The notes under the pieces: generated by a model
Told to the model about the DNA's origin: nothing
The model's input: only the letters and a program-made list of their open reading frames with translations
The model's database searches: none
In this document: piece by piece, positions 16,986 to 26,802 of the stretch
Numbering within the stretch: position 1 is the first letter of the stretch
How the letters are laid out: each line of letters opens with the position of its first letter
Position numbers and translations under genes: made by a program
Source of the DNA: Lysinibacillus telephonicus
GTDB taxonomy: Bacteria > Bacillota > Bacilli > Bacillales_A > Planococcaceae
Assembly (NCBI RefSeq): GCF_003966145.1
Contig: NZ_RXNR01000037.1
Coordinates: 1-38,070, forward strand
Length of the DNA: 38,070 nucleotides
Reading direction: 5' to 3'

Positions 16986-17974
16986 GTTATTACCTCCCTC
17001 TCTTCTTCGATTGGTTTTGAAGTTTCTACATTTTTTGTACCTTTTCGTATAATAAACTTCTCTTTAAAATAACCAAACCAATGGATAATACCGCCTTTAC
17101 CTACAAGGACTAGGAGCACTAAAATTGCACCTAATATCAATTGCCAACGTTCAGTATATGAACTGATAAAGTTTTGCAATATAATAAATAGACCTGCACC
17201 AAGGACAGGACCGATAAGTGTTCCCACGCCACCGAAAATTACCATAATCATAACTTCCCCGGAAAATTTCCAATAAGTTAAATCAGGACTGACAAACATA
17301 TTAAAATAACCATAGAGTGAACCTGCAAACCCAGCTAATGCACCTGCTAATGAATAGACTAAAAGCTTATAAACTCTAACTTCATAACCTAATGCTGCCA
17401 TACGAGACGGATTTTCCATAATCCCCTTTATAATCCTTCCTGCTGGAGAATTTACAAAGAGCTTTAACAGTATATAAACAAAGATAAAAGCTATCCCCAT
17501 TAAATAATAAATAGCTAAAGGACTGGCGATTTCTCCAAATCCAAAATCCAGTGTAGCTGAGACCCTCATTCCATCTGCTCCACCTGTCCAGTTTTCTAAT
17601 TGCCAAGCTAATGCGTATAATAATTGACCAAAAGCAAGTGTAATCATTAAAAAATAAAAATTTGATGTACGAATGAATAGAGAACCAGTCAGTAAAGCTA
17701 TTAAACCAGCAATAATGATTGCTGATAATATCAAAATATACACATTGTTAATAAATTGGCCTAAAATTGCAACAGTATAGGCACCGATTGCAAAAAATGC
17801 TGCGTGACCAAGCGATACCATACCAGCAAATCCCATAAGCAAACCCAAGCTCATTGCAAAAATTGCCATTATATAGATTTCTGTGGCCAAATCAACACCA
17901 AAACCAGAAAGTAAGAATGGTAATCCGGAAACGGATATTATTAAAATTAAAATAATAAATAGATTATTTTTCAT
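16982..17974 (-). CDS. livM: Branched-chain-type ABC transporter permease LivM
   Basis: A 330-residue membrane protein with about nine to ten helices and the family motifs LGLLMGFAGMVSLGHAAFFAIGAY (core GMVSLGHAAFFAIG), a short EAA-like cytoplasmic loop near GRIIKGIMENPSRMAALGYEV, and GGVGTLIGPVLGA. The start is ATG 17974 (MKNNLFII), overlapping the livH stop as ATGA; upstream codons of the longer frame lie inside livH. It pairs with LivH to form the pore. Confidence 0.93.
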   Translation of the reverse strand: MKNNLFIILILIISVSGLPFLLSGFGVDLATEIYIMAIFAMSLGLLMGFAGMVSLGHAAFFAIGAYTVAILGQFINNVYILILSAIIIAGLIALLTGSLFIRTSNFYFLMITLAFGQLLYALAWQLENWTGGADGMRVSATLDFGFGEIASPLAIYYLMGIAFIFVYILLKLFVNSPAGRIIKGIMENPSRMAALGYEVRVYKLLVYSLAGALAGFAGSLYGYFNMFVSPDLTYWKFSGEVMIMVIFGGVGTLIGPVLGAGLFIILQNFISSYTERWQLILGAILVLLVLVGKGGIIHWFGYFKEKFIIRKGTKNVETSKPIEEEREVIT

Positions 17975-18834
17975 TGTGACACCACTTTCCCGTAAAGTCC
18001 TTGTGGTCGGATCATCAGAACAACAACCATAAGTAAAAATACAATTAGCATGGACAGTGATGGGAACCAAATTTTACCTAATGTTTCGATTAATCCAATT
18101 AATATTGCACCAACGAAACTACCTTTCCAAGAACCGAGTCCTCCAATAACCACGACAATTAGCGATGTTACGAGAATATCAGAATCCATCCCTGTATACA
18201 TGCCGATTAATGGCCCACCTAAAACTCCACTAAGGCCTGCCAGCCCAGCTCCAAAAGCAAAAACACCTGTAAAAACAAGACGAACATTGATGCCTAGAGC
18301 TGCAACCATTGCCCGATCATCTACACCCGCACGAATAATTGCTCCTACACGTGTTCTACTTTCAAGATACCAAAGTATAACAGCAAGAATACAACCAACA
18401 AGGACTACAAAAAGACGATATGCTGGAAACACCATCTCTCCAATTGTTATAGAAGAATTTAATAGCTCAGGTACTGCAATTGTTTGCATTTCTGTACCCC
18501 AAATCCATTTTGCACAATCTGCAATAACAAATGTCAAACCAAATGTTAGAAGAACTTGCTCGAGTTCTTTTCCATATAATTTATTAATTAATAACTTTTC
18601 TATAATAATTCCTAGAATTGCAGTAACAATGACTGCCAACAATAGTGCTAACCAGAAATTCAAATGTAAACTCATGAAAGTAAACGCAAAATAAGTTCCA
18701 AGCAAAAAGAATGCCCCATGAGCTAGATTAACAACATTCATTACCCCCAAAATAATTGTTAATCCTGCTGCAATCATAAAATACAGCATTCCATATGCTA
18801 CCCCTGTTAATAATTGAACGATGTAGATAGACAT
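17971..18834 (-). CDS. livH: Branched-chain-type ABC transporter permease LivH
   Basis: A 287-residue permease with about eight helices. It has GMLYFMIAAGLTIILGVMNVVNLAHGAFF in its N-terminal part (core GVMNVVNLAHGAFF), GAIIRAGVDDRAMVAALGINV in the cytoplasmic loop that contacts the ATPase, and VIGGLGSWKGSFVGAILIG. ATG 18834 is preceded by GGGGGAG. A 251-base gap containing an imperfect hairpin separates it from the binding-protein gene, an arrangement that often keeps binding protein levels higher. Confidence 0.93.
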   Translation of the reverse strand: MSIYIVQLLTGVAYGMLYFMIAAGLTIILGVMNVVNLAHGAFFLLGTYFAFTFMSLHLNFWLALLLAVIVTAILGIIIEKLLINKLYGKELEQVLLTFGLTFVIADCAKWIWGTEMQTIAVPELLNSSITIGEMVFPAYRLFVVLVGCILAVILWYLESRTRVGAIIRAGVDDRAMVAALGINVRLVFTGVFAFGAGLAGLSGVLGGPLIGMYTGMDSDILVTSLIVVVIGGLGSWKGSFVGAILIGLIETLGKIWFPSLSMLIVFLLMVVVLMIRPQGLYGKVVSQ

Positions 18835-18869
18835 ATATCTCCCCCACTTCCTTAAATAAATTGGTAGGA

Positions 18870-18962
18870 ATTTATCCCGGTGTAACTGTCCGTAAGACTA
18901 CCACCTCAAGCTTCAAAAGAAATAAGAAGATAGATGAGAGTTAACGGACGCTAACACCTTGA
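18870..18962. repeat. Hairpin-forming intergenic element between livJ and livH
   Basis: GGTGTAACTGTCCGT near 18880-18893 is the imperfect complement of ACGGACGCTAACACC near 18945-18959, enclosing about 50 bases. It sits inside the operon and resembles a short palindromic interspersed repeat; copy number elsewhere cannot be seen here. Confidence 0.45.
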
Positions 18963-19085
18963 TTGGTTGCAGACTAAAAACGCCATATCCTGTCCCAACA
19001 TCTGCATAACCCACGTCCTGTGTATCAGAACTCCCCCACTGATCGAAGTTTCACTTTATCACTAAATTCCTACAAAATTTATTTA

Positions 19086-20288
19086 CTACTTTGCCGGATT
19101 TGTTTCAGGCATTGTCACATTTTCAATTGTCTCAATTACTTCTGGAACTACTTGACCATCCTTTTTCACATTTTCTACAATATAGAAATTTTGAATTGGA
19201 TTATTTGTTTTCGGATCAATTGTAATTGGACCGCGTGGACTATCAAATGAAATACCTTTTAATACTTTTACCAACTCCTCAGTATCAACACTTCCAGCTT
19301 CCTTAATTGCTTTATCAATGATTAAAGCCGAGTCATACCCTTGTACAGAGAAAGTATTTGGAAGTTTGTTATACATTTTTTGGTAAGCTTCTACAAATTG
19401 TTTGTTTTCCTCATTATCTATCCATGGAGAATAAATAATTCCAGAAACAATACCTTCTGCAGAATCTCCTGATGGTTCAACAATTAACAAATCTCCAAAC
19501 TCCATAGGACCAGTTAATGGTATTTTTCCTTTTAGTCCAAAGTCATTATATTGTTGTACAAATCGAATACCATCACTACCAGTAAAGAAGGCATATACTA
19601 CATCTGGATTTGTTTGAGAAACATCTGTCAAATAAGTAGCAAAATCATTTGTGCCTAATTTTGGATAAACTTCTTTGACAACTTTCCCACCTGAAGCTTC
19701 AAATGATTCTTTAAACGCACTTGCAACCTCTTGCCCTGCTGGATAATCTGGTGCGATTACCATCGCAGTTTTCCCAATATTATTTGCTATATAAGATCCT
19801 GCGCTGCTTCCATTTTGCCAGTTAGAGAAAGAAGTTCGAATCACATAATCACTTCGTAGATCCCAAGAAAGGTCGTTCCCCGCAGCATTAGCATCAATTA
19901 ATATAACTTTATCTTTTTCTACTTCATCACGAAGTGCGTAGACAACACTTGATGAAATAGGTCCAACAAGGAAATTAACTTTCTCACTCCCTACCAAGTT
20001 TTTATATTTTCTTAATGCAACTTGTGGATTTGCTTCATCATCTTCAAAGATTAATTCAACTTCCCTGCCGCCAAGTTTGTTGTCATTCTGTTCTAAATAG
20101 AGTTTGAAGCCATTTTTAATATTTTCAGATAGCGGTGCAAATGTACCCGAATCCGAAAGAATAAATCCTATTTTTATTTTATCTTGAGAAGCAGCATCGC
20201 CACTTTCTCCAGAATTACCACATGCTGAAAGAATCATCACAACTATAAGCAACATTACACCTATAAACTTCCACTTTGTTTTTCGCAT
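19086..20288 (-). CDS. livJ: ABC transporter substrate-binding lipoprotein (LivJ-like)
   Basis: A 400-residue periplasmic-binding-fold protein (type I, Peripla_BP_6). The signal ends in the lipobox VMILSACGNSGES. Typical elements are IKIGFILSDSGTFAPL, NGFKLYLEQNDNKLGGR, FLVGPISSSVVYALRD and GYDSALIIDKAI. Members that sit in aromatic degradation clusters bind benzoate-like acids, and here the gene lies 92 bases downstream of the 4-hydroxybenzoate hydroxylase, so 4-hydroxybenzoate or protocatechuate is the likely ligand; this is inference. ATG 20288 has AGGGGAG upstream. Confidence 0.93.
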   Translation of the reverse strand: MRKTKWKFIGVMLLIVVMILSACGNSGESGDAASQDKIKIGFILSDSGTFAPLSENIKNGFKLYLEQNDNKLGGREVELIFEDDEANPQVALRKYKNLVGSEKVNFLVGPISSSVVYALRDEVEKDKVILIDANAAGNDLSWDLRSDYVIRTSFSNWQNGSSAGSYIANNIGKTAMVIAPDYPAGQEVASAFKESFEASGGKVVKEVYPKLGTNDFATYLTDVSQTNPDVVYAFFTGSDGIRFVQQYNDFGLKGKIPLTGPMEFGDLLIVEPSGDSAEGIVSGIIYSPWIDNEENKQFVEAYQKMYNKLPNTFSVQGYDSALIIDKAIKEAGSVDTEELVKVLKGISFDSPRGPITIDPKTNNPIQNFYIVENVKKDGQVVPEVIETIENVTMPETNPAK

Positions 20289-20380
20289 TTGGTTCTCCCC
20301 TTTAGTTCCAAAATATTGAATTTTTTACAAAGACAAATTTTATTTCCCCTAAGCTTTTATATAATCCCTAGAACATTTAA

Positions 20381-21595
<1,215 letters not shown>

Positions 21596-21724
21596 TTAAT
21601 TAATACTCCTCGTTGATTAACAAACTAAAACACTTTCATTTTACTGATTTATAAAAATCTTACTCTTCTATAACAACGAACTATTATTAGAATATTCTAA
21701 TTATTATATTCACACTATTTACCA

Positions 21725-21760
21725 GCATCTTCAACATAGGTGTTGCACTATATGCAACAA
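21725..21760. promoter_or_regulatory. Regulatory block upstream of pobA, shared with the pra operon
   Basis: GCATCTTCAAC, six variable bases, then TGTTGC-7-GCAACA. The same arrangement occurs at 28334-28370. On the minus strand the CTTCAA part reads TTGAAG, a candidate -35 element, with the TGTTGC/GCAACA dyad just upstream of it, the position expected for an activator such as IclR-type PobR/PcaR. Confidence 0.65.
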
Positions 21761-21786
21761 GTTAAATTTTTTTATCTAATTCAATC

Positions 21787-21915
21787 AGAAAAGCGCAAGG
21801 CCCCGCTTTGCCCTGAAAAGCTCTAGCCGACATACCGCCACGTCCTGTGGCAATGTCGGCACTTGCACATCCATGTGCGGCGGAACCTCCGACAAGAAGG
21901 GGCTTTTTGCCTTAG
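21787..21915. repeat. GC-rich multi-hairpin intergenic element
   Basis: A conspicuous GC-rich stretch in AT-rich surroundings, between pobA and the dioxygenase gene. It contains GCCGACAT (21826-21833) paired with ATGTCGGC (21853-21860), GCACAT-2-ATGTGC (21865-21878), and outer AAGGCCCC complementary to GGGGCTTTTTGCCTT. It may terminate the pra operon transcript. It resembles short interspersed palindromic repeats of Bacillales. The rest of 21578-22008 holds the pobA promoter region and no gene. Confidence 0.6.
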
Positions 21916-22008
21916 CAACAGGATGTAAAGCGACTCAAGGGGCTCGATTACTCAAACTTCTTTCTGATAGAAACATAAGTAAATACAGTATTTTTTGTTG
22001 CTAACTTA

Positions 22009-22857
22009 TTATTTAACATGCTCACTCGCTTCTACTGCATTTACAGTTACAAGTTCTTTATTGCCAAATGTGATTAATACATTCCAACTACCTGATGATT
22101 GGCCATCTGCTAGATACACCGGTTCAAAATCTTTATCGATCATACTGAACAGCATTGCTAAATGACGTCCTCCAGACTCGACTTTAGCAAACCGAGCATA
22201 TTCTGGAAGCATATTATAAGCAGATTCGTAATCTTTATTCATTACAAACTCTACGAATTGTTTATCCATCGAGTGCTCTGTAACTGTTGGCTTGTTATGT
22301 CTACCACGTACTAGATTATGTGACAAAGCACCACTAGAAATAAACACGACTCTTTTATCCGTATTACGTAAAACCTTGGCTATTTGCTGCCCCCACGTAT
22401 AAGTTTCTTCTAAACTTGCAGCTAATGTAACAGATAGATTGATAACTGGAATATCTTCGTTAGGTACAATGTAGCGCAATGGAACGACACTGCCATAATC
22501 CCAAACAAAATACGGATCATTTACTGCTTTTACTTGGAGTCCTAAATCCTCACCAGATTTCACTAATTCCAATGCTAATTCGTTGTCACCTGGATAGCAG
22601 TATGGAACGTCTCTAATAAGGTCGGGAGCTTCTGTTGCAATTAATATTCCCTTATGAACTGGCGTAGCATCTACATAGTGAAAGAATGTAGATGGCCAAT
22701 GACATGAAACTAGTACAATGACATCTGGTTTATTATTTGAAAGCTCTTTTCCTAATTCCTTCATGGCATTTGCCATATCCTTTTGAAATTCTGGAACTTG
22801 ATCCTCGTAACATAAACTCGGTACATGTGGCAACAACATACACAATTCAATTGTCAT
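22009..22857 (-). CDS. praA: LigB-type extradiol dioxygenase, probable protocatechuate 2,3-dioxygenase
   Basis: A 282-residue class III (LigB superfamily) ring-cleavage dioxygenase. Putative iron ligands are His11 in LPHVP and His53 in SCHWPS, plus a late glutamate; the catalytic acid-base histidine is in SSGALSHN. It has no fused small subunit and no ligA-like gene lies nearby. With a PobA hydroxylase supplying protocatechuate and an ACMSD-like decarboxylase in the cluster, 2,3-cleavage to 5-carboxy-2-hydroxymuconate-6-semialdehyde is the best reading. 4,5-cleavage, 2-aminophenol or homoprotocatechuate cleavage are alternatives. It is the last gene of the operon, 28 bases after the tautomerase. 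Confidence 0.8.
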   Translation of the reverse strand: MTIELCMLLPHVPSLCYEDQVPEFQKDMANAMKELGKELSNNKPDVIVLVSCHWPSTFFHYVDATPVHKGILIATEAPDLIRDVPYCYPGDNELALELVKSGEDLGLQVKAVNDPYFVWDYGSVVPLRYIVPNEDIPVINLSVTLAASLEETYTWGQQIAKVLRNTDKRVVFISSGALSHNLVRGRHNKPTVTEHSMDKQFVEFVMNKDYESAYNMLPEYARFAKVESGGRHLAMLFSMIDKDFEPVYLADGQSSGSWNVLITFGNKELVTVNAVEASEHVK

Positions 22858-22885
22858 AAAAAATCCCCCATCCCTTAGAATTTTT

Positions 22886-23077
22886 TTATTGTTGAACTTT
22901 AGACATAGGTATTCCAGCTCTTCCCCAATGCGTTTTAGGAATCTCAGTTACAATGACACGGATACTCTCCTTTGGGGCATCTAATGTTTCTGAGATTGTA
23001 TTCGTCACGTTTTCAATCACTTCTGCTATTTTCTCTTCAGATCTTCCTTGTAAAATTTGAAGTTGAACGATTGGCAT
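22886..23077 (-). CDS. praC: 4-oxalocrotonate tautomerase
   Basis: A 63-residue protein of exactly the 4-OT length. It starts Met-Pro (MPIVQLQILQGRSEEK), so after methionine removal proline 1 is the catalytic base. A central arginine pair and TEIPKTHWGRAG follow as in the family. It isomerises 2-hydroxymuconate to 4-oxalocrotonate. It lies 12 bases downstream of the decarboxylase with which it works, after an AGGGGG site. Confidence 0.92.
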   Translation of the reverse strand: MPIVQLQILQGRSEEKIAEVIENVTNTISETLDAPKESIRVIVTEIPKTHWGRAGIPMSKVQQ

Positions 23078-23089
23078 TCCGATTCCCCC

Positions 23090-23878
23090 TTATTCGATTA
23101 CCGTAAATGTAACCTCTCCTAGACCATCAAATTTCCCGCTTACATAATCCCCAACATTAAGCATGACAGCACCAGTAAGGGCTCCCGATAAAATAACATC
23201 ACCTTTACGTATTTTTTCCCCTTTTTTTGCAAGCATATTTGCTAGCATCGCAATTGCATTTGCTGGATGACCTAAAACTGCTGCCCCAGCACCTAAATCT
23301 TTAATCTCTCCGTTAATTGAAAGTGTTGCACCAACTAGATCTAATTCAAATTGTTCTGGTGATTTTAATGTTGTACCAAACACAACCCTGGAAGTGGATG
23401 CATTATCAGCTACAACATCAGGTAATGTAAAATTAAAGTTTTCGTATCTACTATCGATAATTTCTAATGCTGGTAGAACTGCTTGAGTTTTCGCAAGTAC
23501 CTGTGCTCCGGTAATTCCAGGGCCTTCGATATCTTCCCCAATTAAGAATACGATTTCAGCTTCAACTTTAGGGTGAATTAAATCATGAAATGGAACCTTT
23601 CCACCATTGTGGATTAACATATAGTCAAATACGTATCCGTAAATTGGTTCTTCCACACCCATTTGTTTCATTTTCGCTTTACTTGTTAATCCCATTTTTG
23701 GACCAACGATTCGTCTACCTTCTTCAAGCTTCGTTCTAACAAGTTCTTGTTGAACGAGGTAAGCCTCTTCAACAGTTAGGTCTGGCTTCAATTCAGCTGT
23801 AACTTTTAATACTTCACGCTTCTCGACTTCCGCTGCAACTAAGTAGTCAGCTATATTTTTATAGATTTTAGTGCTCAT
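23090..23878 (-). CDS. praD: 4-oxalocrotonate decarboxylase
   Basis: A 262-residue member of the hydratase/decarboxylase (DmpH/DmpE) family. The variants [21 protein letters not shown], here cited by [13 protein letters not shown], and DSRYENFNF with [11 protein letters not shown] match decarboxylases (DmpH) and differ from the hydratase paralogue at 26012. It removes CO2 from 4-oxalocrotonate to give 2-hydroxypenta-2,4-dienoate, with magnesium bound by the conserved PKVEAEI glutamates. ATG 23878 follows GGGGG and overlaps the aldolase stop by 11 bases. Confidence 0.87.
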   Translation of the reverse strand: MSTKIYKNIADYLVAAEVEKREVLKVTAELKPDLTVEEAYLVQQELVRTKLEEGRRIVGPKMGLTSKAKMKQMGVEEPIYGYVFDYMLIHNGGKVPFHDLIHPKVEAEIVFLIGEDIEGPGITGAQVLAKTQAVLPALEIIDSRYENFNFTLPDVVADNASTSRVVFGTTLKSPEQFELDLVGATLSINGEIKDLGAGAAVLGHPANAIAMLANMLAKKGEKIRKGDVILSGALTGAVMLNVGDYVSGKFDGLGEVTFTVIE

Positions 23879-24893
23879 GAACAAGCCCCCTATTTGAAAT
23901 TTCTGCGGCTACATCCATAATCATATCTTCCTGTCCGCCAACTACTTTTCGATTCCCAAGTTCAAGTAAGATATCCCGAGAATCAATACCAAAACGTTGT
24001 GCCGCCTTTTGCGCATGTAGTAAAAAGCTTGAATATACACCTGCGTAGCCTAGAACAAGACTGTCTTTCGTAATCTCTTGTGGTTTTTCTAAAATCGGTG
24101 CCACTAATTCTTCCGCAATATCCATCATTTTATAAATATCAATTCCTGTTTTAATTCCTAGTTTATCTAATACTGCAACTAGCACCTCAGTTTGTGTATT
24201 TCCAGCACCAGCTCCTAAGCATCGAATGCTTCCATCAATGCGGGTCGCACCTTCTTCGATAGCTACAAGGGTATTTGCCATTGCAAGAGACAGGTTGTTA
24301 TGCGCATGGAAACCAACATTTATTTTTAAAGAATCTTTTAATGCTCGTATTCTTTCTTTCACTTGGTACGGCAATAAAGCACCGGCAGAATCTACAACAT
24401 AAACTGTGTCTGCACCGTAACTTTCCATTAATTTCGCTTGTTCTACTAATTTTTCCGTTGGCGCCATATGAGACATCATGAGGAAGCCAACTGTTTCAAG
24501 ACCAAGATCCTTCGCTAATGCGATGTGCTGTGGTGATACATCTGCTTCTGTTACATGGGTTGCTATTCTAGCCATTTTTGCACCTAACTTAGCTGCCTGT
24601 TTTAAATCGGGCATCGTACCAATTCCAGGTAAAAGCAGCACAGCAATTTTCGCTTGCTTAACAACTGAAGCTGCTGCTTCAATTAGTTCCAATTCGTTTG
24701 TTAGTGAAAACCCATATTGTAAAGAAGAACCCCCAAGTCCATCACCATGAGAAACTTCGATAAAAGGTACATTTGCTTCATCTAATGCTTTTGCAACGTC
24801 AGTAACTTGCTTTACTGTAAATTGATGTCTAATGGCATGGCTTCCATCACGTAATGCCACTTCAGTGATTAACACATCTCTTTCATTTGTCAT
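23868..24893 (-). CDS. praF: 4-hydroxy-2-oxovalerate aldolase
   Basis: A 341-residue HMG-CoA-lyase-like TIM-barrel aldolase (DmpG/MhpE). Features: [15 protein letters not shown] at the start with the catalytic arginine and metal aspartate, [34 protein letters not shown] with the two metal-binding histidines, and a C-terminal communication domain. It splits 4-hydroxy-2-oxovalerate into pyruvate and acetaldehyde, and channels acetaldehyde to the dehydrogenase encoded upstream. The 207-base gap to that gene is filled by a palindromic element. The ATG follows AAAGGAG. Confidence 0.95.
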   Translation of the reverse strand: MTNERDVLITEVALRDGSHAIRHQFTVKQVTDVAKALDEANVPFIEVSHGDGLGGSSLQYGFSLTNELELIEAAASVVKQAKIAVLLLPGIGTMPDLKQAAKLGAKMARIATHVTEADVSPQHIALAKDLGLETVGFLMMSHMAPTEKLVEQAKLMESYGADTVYVVDSAGALLPYQVKERIRALKDSLKINVGFHAHNNLSLAMANTLVAIEEGATRIDGSIRCLGAGAGNTQTEVLVAVLDKLGIKTGIDIYKMMDIAEELVAPILEKPQEITKDSLVLGYAGVYSSFLLHAQKAAQRFGIDSRDILLELGNRKVVGGQEDMIMDVAAEISNRGLVHEH

Positions 24894-24904
24894 CTGTATA
24901 TCTC

Positions 24905-25105
24905 CTTTCTAATCAAATGCGCCTTGGCGTATTTGCACCCAGATTTTATCGAGCTCGCTCGATAAATTACCTTTAAAAAATATGTGGCATCTGCCAGAGG
25001 CTTTAACTTCATTCAGTCGGGGTTTGTACCTCTACTGAATCGATATAACTTTTGCATTCTTCTCACCACTTATAGAAGTGGAGACTTCTGCTCAATGAAG
25101 TTAAA
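24905..25105. repeat. Nested palindromic element inside the pra operon
   Basis: TTTATCGAGC-2-GCTCGATAAA forms a perfect 10-base hairpin near 24946-24967. TTTAACTTCATT (25002-25013) is exactly complementary to AATGAAGTTAAA (25094-25105). Nested within that pair are ATTCAGT/ACTGAAT and a CCACTT/AAGTGG hairpin. The outer arm overlaps the stop codon of the acetaldehyde dehydrogenase gene. It resembles an inserted interspersed repeat and may alter expression of the downstream genes. Confidence 0.6.
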
Positions 25106-25985
25106 CAGTAAGTTTAGTGATTCTATTTTTTGCCCATTCTTCTGCGACTTTAACAGAAGCAGCAGTCATAATATCCAAGTTGCCTGAGTATTTAGGTAAA
25201 TAATCTCCTGCACCTTCTACTTCGATTAAGATTGTAATTTGATTACCATCAAAGATTGGTTCTTGTCTGAGTCGATAACCTGGAACATATGATTTCACTT
25301 CTTGTTCCATCTCTTTAATAGAAGCTGTTATTTCTTGTTGATTAATGTAAGCGCCTTCAACCATGGCATGAATTGTGTCTCTCATAATGATTGGAGGTTC
25401 AGCAGGGTTTAAAATAATAATTGCCTTCCCTTTTTTCGCTCCACCAATAAGTTCAATCCCACGTGAGGTTGTTTGCGTAAATTCATCAATATTTGCACGT
25501 GTACCTGGACCCGCACTCTTACTTGAAATCGTCGCCACTATTTCTGCATACTCAACAGATTGTACTCGATTAATTGCATGAACCATTGGAATCGTTGCTT
25601 GACCACCGCACGTTATTAAATTAATATTGTCAGCATCTAAATGTTCATCTAGGTTTACAGTTGGAACTACAAATGGGCCGACAGCTGCAGGTGTTAAATC
25701 AAGCACCTGTTTTCCAGCCTCTTTTAGTAATTTTGCGTGTCGAATATGAGCTTTTGCACTTGTTGCGTCAAAAACAATATCAGCAAGTTCTGCCCTCTCC
25801 AAAAATCCTTCAATTCCTGTATCGATTGTTACATATCCTAGTTCCTTCGCTCTTTTCAAACCTTCTGAATCTGGGTCAATACCAATTACTGTTGTTAATT
25901 CAAGTACCTCAGATCTACCTAATTTATACATTAAATCTGTTCCAATATTTCCTGACCCTAATATAGCAACCTTTACTTTTGCCAT
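25101..25985 (-). CDS. praG: Acetaldehyde dehydrogenase (acetylating)
   Basis: A 294-residue DmpF/MhpF-type enzyme. It shows [17 protein letters not shown] (NAD-binding), [15 protein letters not shown], and the catalytic cysteine in [13 protein letters not shown], followed by [20 protein letters not shown]. It oxidises acetaldehyde to acetyl-CoA in complex with the aldolase. The C-terminus ([16 protein letters not shown]) is the normal end, so the neighbouring palindromic element has not truncated it. The ATG follows AAGGAGAG. Confidence 0.95.
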   Translation of the reverse strand: MAKVKVAILGSGNIGTDLMYKLGRSEVLELTTVIGIDPDSEGLKRAKELGYVTIDTGIEGFLERAELADIVFDATSAKAHIRHAKLLKEAGKQVLDLTPAAVGPFVVPTVNLDEHLDADNINLITCGGQATIPMVHAINRVQSVEYAEIVATISSKSAGPGTRANIDEFTQTTSRGIELIGGAKKGKAIIILNPAEPPIIMRDTIHAMVEGAYINQQEITASIKEMEQEVKSYVPGYRLRQEPIFDGNQITILIEVEGAGDYLPKYSGNLDIMTAASVKVAEEWAKNRITKLTV

Positions 25986-26011
25986 CGTGTTCTACTCTCC
26001 TTTCCTTAATG

Positions 26012-26788
26012 TTAAAATTGAACACTTACTTGCCCAAGATGAGCGAATCTTGCAGTAAAGAAGTCACCTTTCTTTGCTTCAATCGCTGCTGAAAGTGCGC
26101 CCGATAAAATAACTTCACCCGCTTTTAAAGAAATATCAAAATCGGATAGTCGATTTGCTAGCCAAGCAACACAGCTTGCAGGGTTTCCTAATGCTGCTGC
26201 ACCGACACCTGTATTTACGACTTCACCATTTTTACTAAACACCATTCCTATTAATTCAAGATCGATATCTTCAATTTTCGTCGGCTTACCACCCAGTACA
26301 TAAAATCCAGATGATGCATTATCTGCGACTGTATCAGTTAACTTAATCTTCCAATCTGTAATTCTACTATCAACAATTTCTAATGCAGGGACAATATATT
26401 CAGTTGCTTGTAAAACATCCAGTGTCGTAACATTTGGCCCTTGAAGGTCTTTTTTCAAGACAAAGGCAATCTCAGCTTCAACTTTCGGCTGAAGAGTCTT
26501 TTCTATGGAGACCCTACCGCCATTTTCAACAACCATGCAATCTAACAGATGGCCGTAGTCAGGCTCATTTACTCCAAGTAATGTTTGCATCGCTAAAGAA
26601 GTTAAACCAATTTTCTTCCCTACGATTTTATGTCCTTGTTCTAGCTTACGGTGAATGTTTTCGAGTTGAATCGAATAGGCATCATTCACTGTTAGCTTAT
26701 CATCCATTTCGCTTAATGGAGCAATACCGATTCTTGTTGCTTCTGCCGCAGCAAGCTGATCGGCGTAATCTTTAATTTTAGTAGTCAT
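26012..26788 (-). CDS. praE: 2-hydroxypenta-2,4-dienoate hydratase (2-keto-4-pentenoate hydratase)
   Basis: A 258-residue paralogue of the decarboxylase at 23090. It carries hydratase-type sequences: KIGLTSLAMQTLLGVNEPDYG, cited by its core SLAMQTLLGVNEPDYG, then DSRITDWKIKLTDTVADNASS and GAAALGNP, as in DmpE/MhpD. It adds water to 2-hydroxypenta-2,4-dienoate to give 4-hydroxy-2-oxovalerate. It is 26 bases upstream of the acetaldehyde dehydrogenase gene. Assignment of hydratase versus decarboxylase rests on these motif differences. Confidence 0.87.
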   Translation of the reverse strand: MTTKIKDYADQLAAAEATRIGIAPLSEMDDKLTVNDAYSIQLENIHRKLEQGHKIVGKKIGLTSLAMQTLLGVNEPDYGHLLDCMVVENGGRVSIEKTLQPKVEAEIAFVLKKDLQGPNVTTLDVLQATEYIVPALEIVDSRITDWKIKLTDTVADNASSGFYVLGGKPTKIEDIDLELIGMVFSKNGEVVNTGVGAAALGNPASCVAWLANRLSDFDISLKAGEVILSGALSAAIEAKKGDFFTARFAHLGQVSVQF

Positions 26789-26802
26789 TTTGTTCCCCCC
26801 TT

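Noticed and set aside
18050..18694. A 214-codon plus-strand frame opposite livH
   Set aside because: It is antisense to a clearly real permease gene, has low-complexity proline/threonine/arginine composition typical of a shadow frame, and no start site.
15533..20288. Branched-chain amino acid transporter as the role of the liv genes
   Set aside because: The family name suggests it, but the operon position behind pobA makes an aromatic substrate more likely; the amino acid role is kept only as an alternative.
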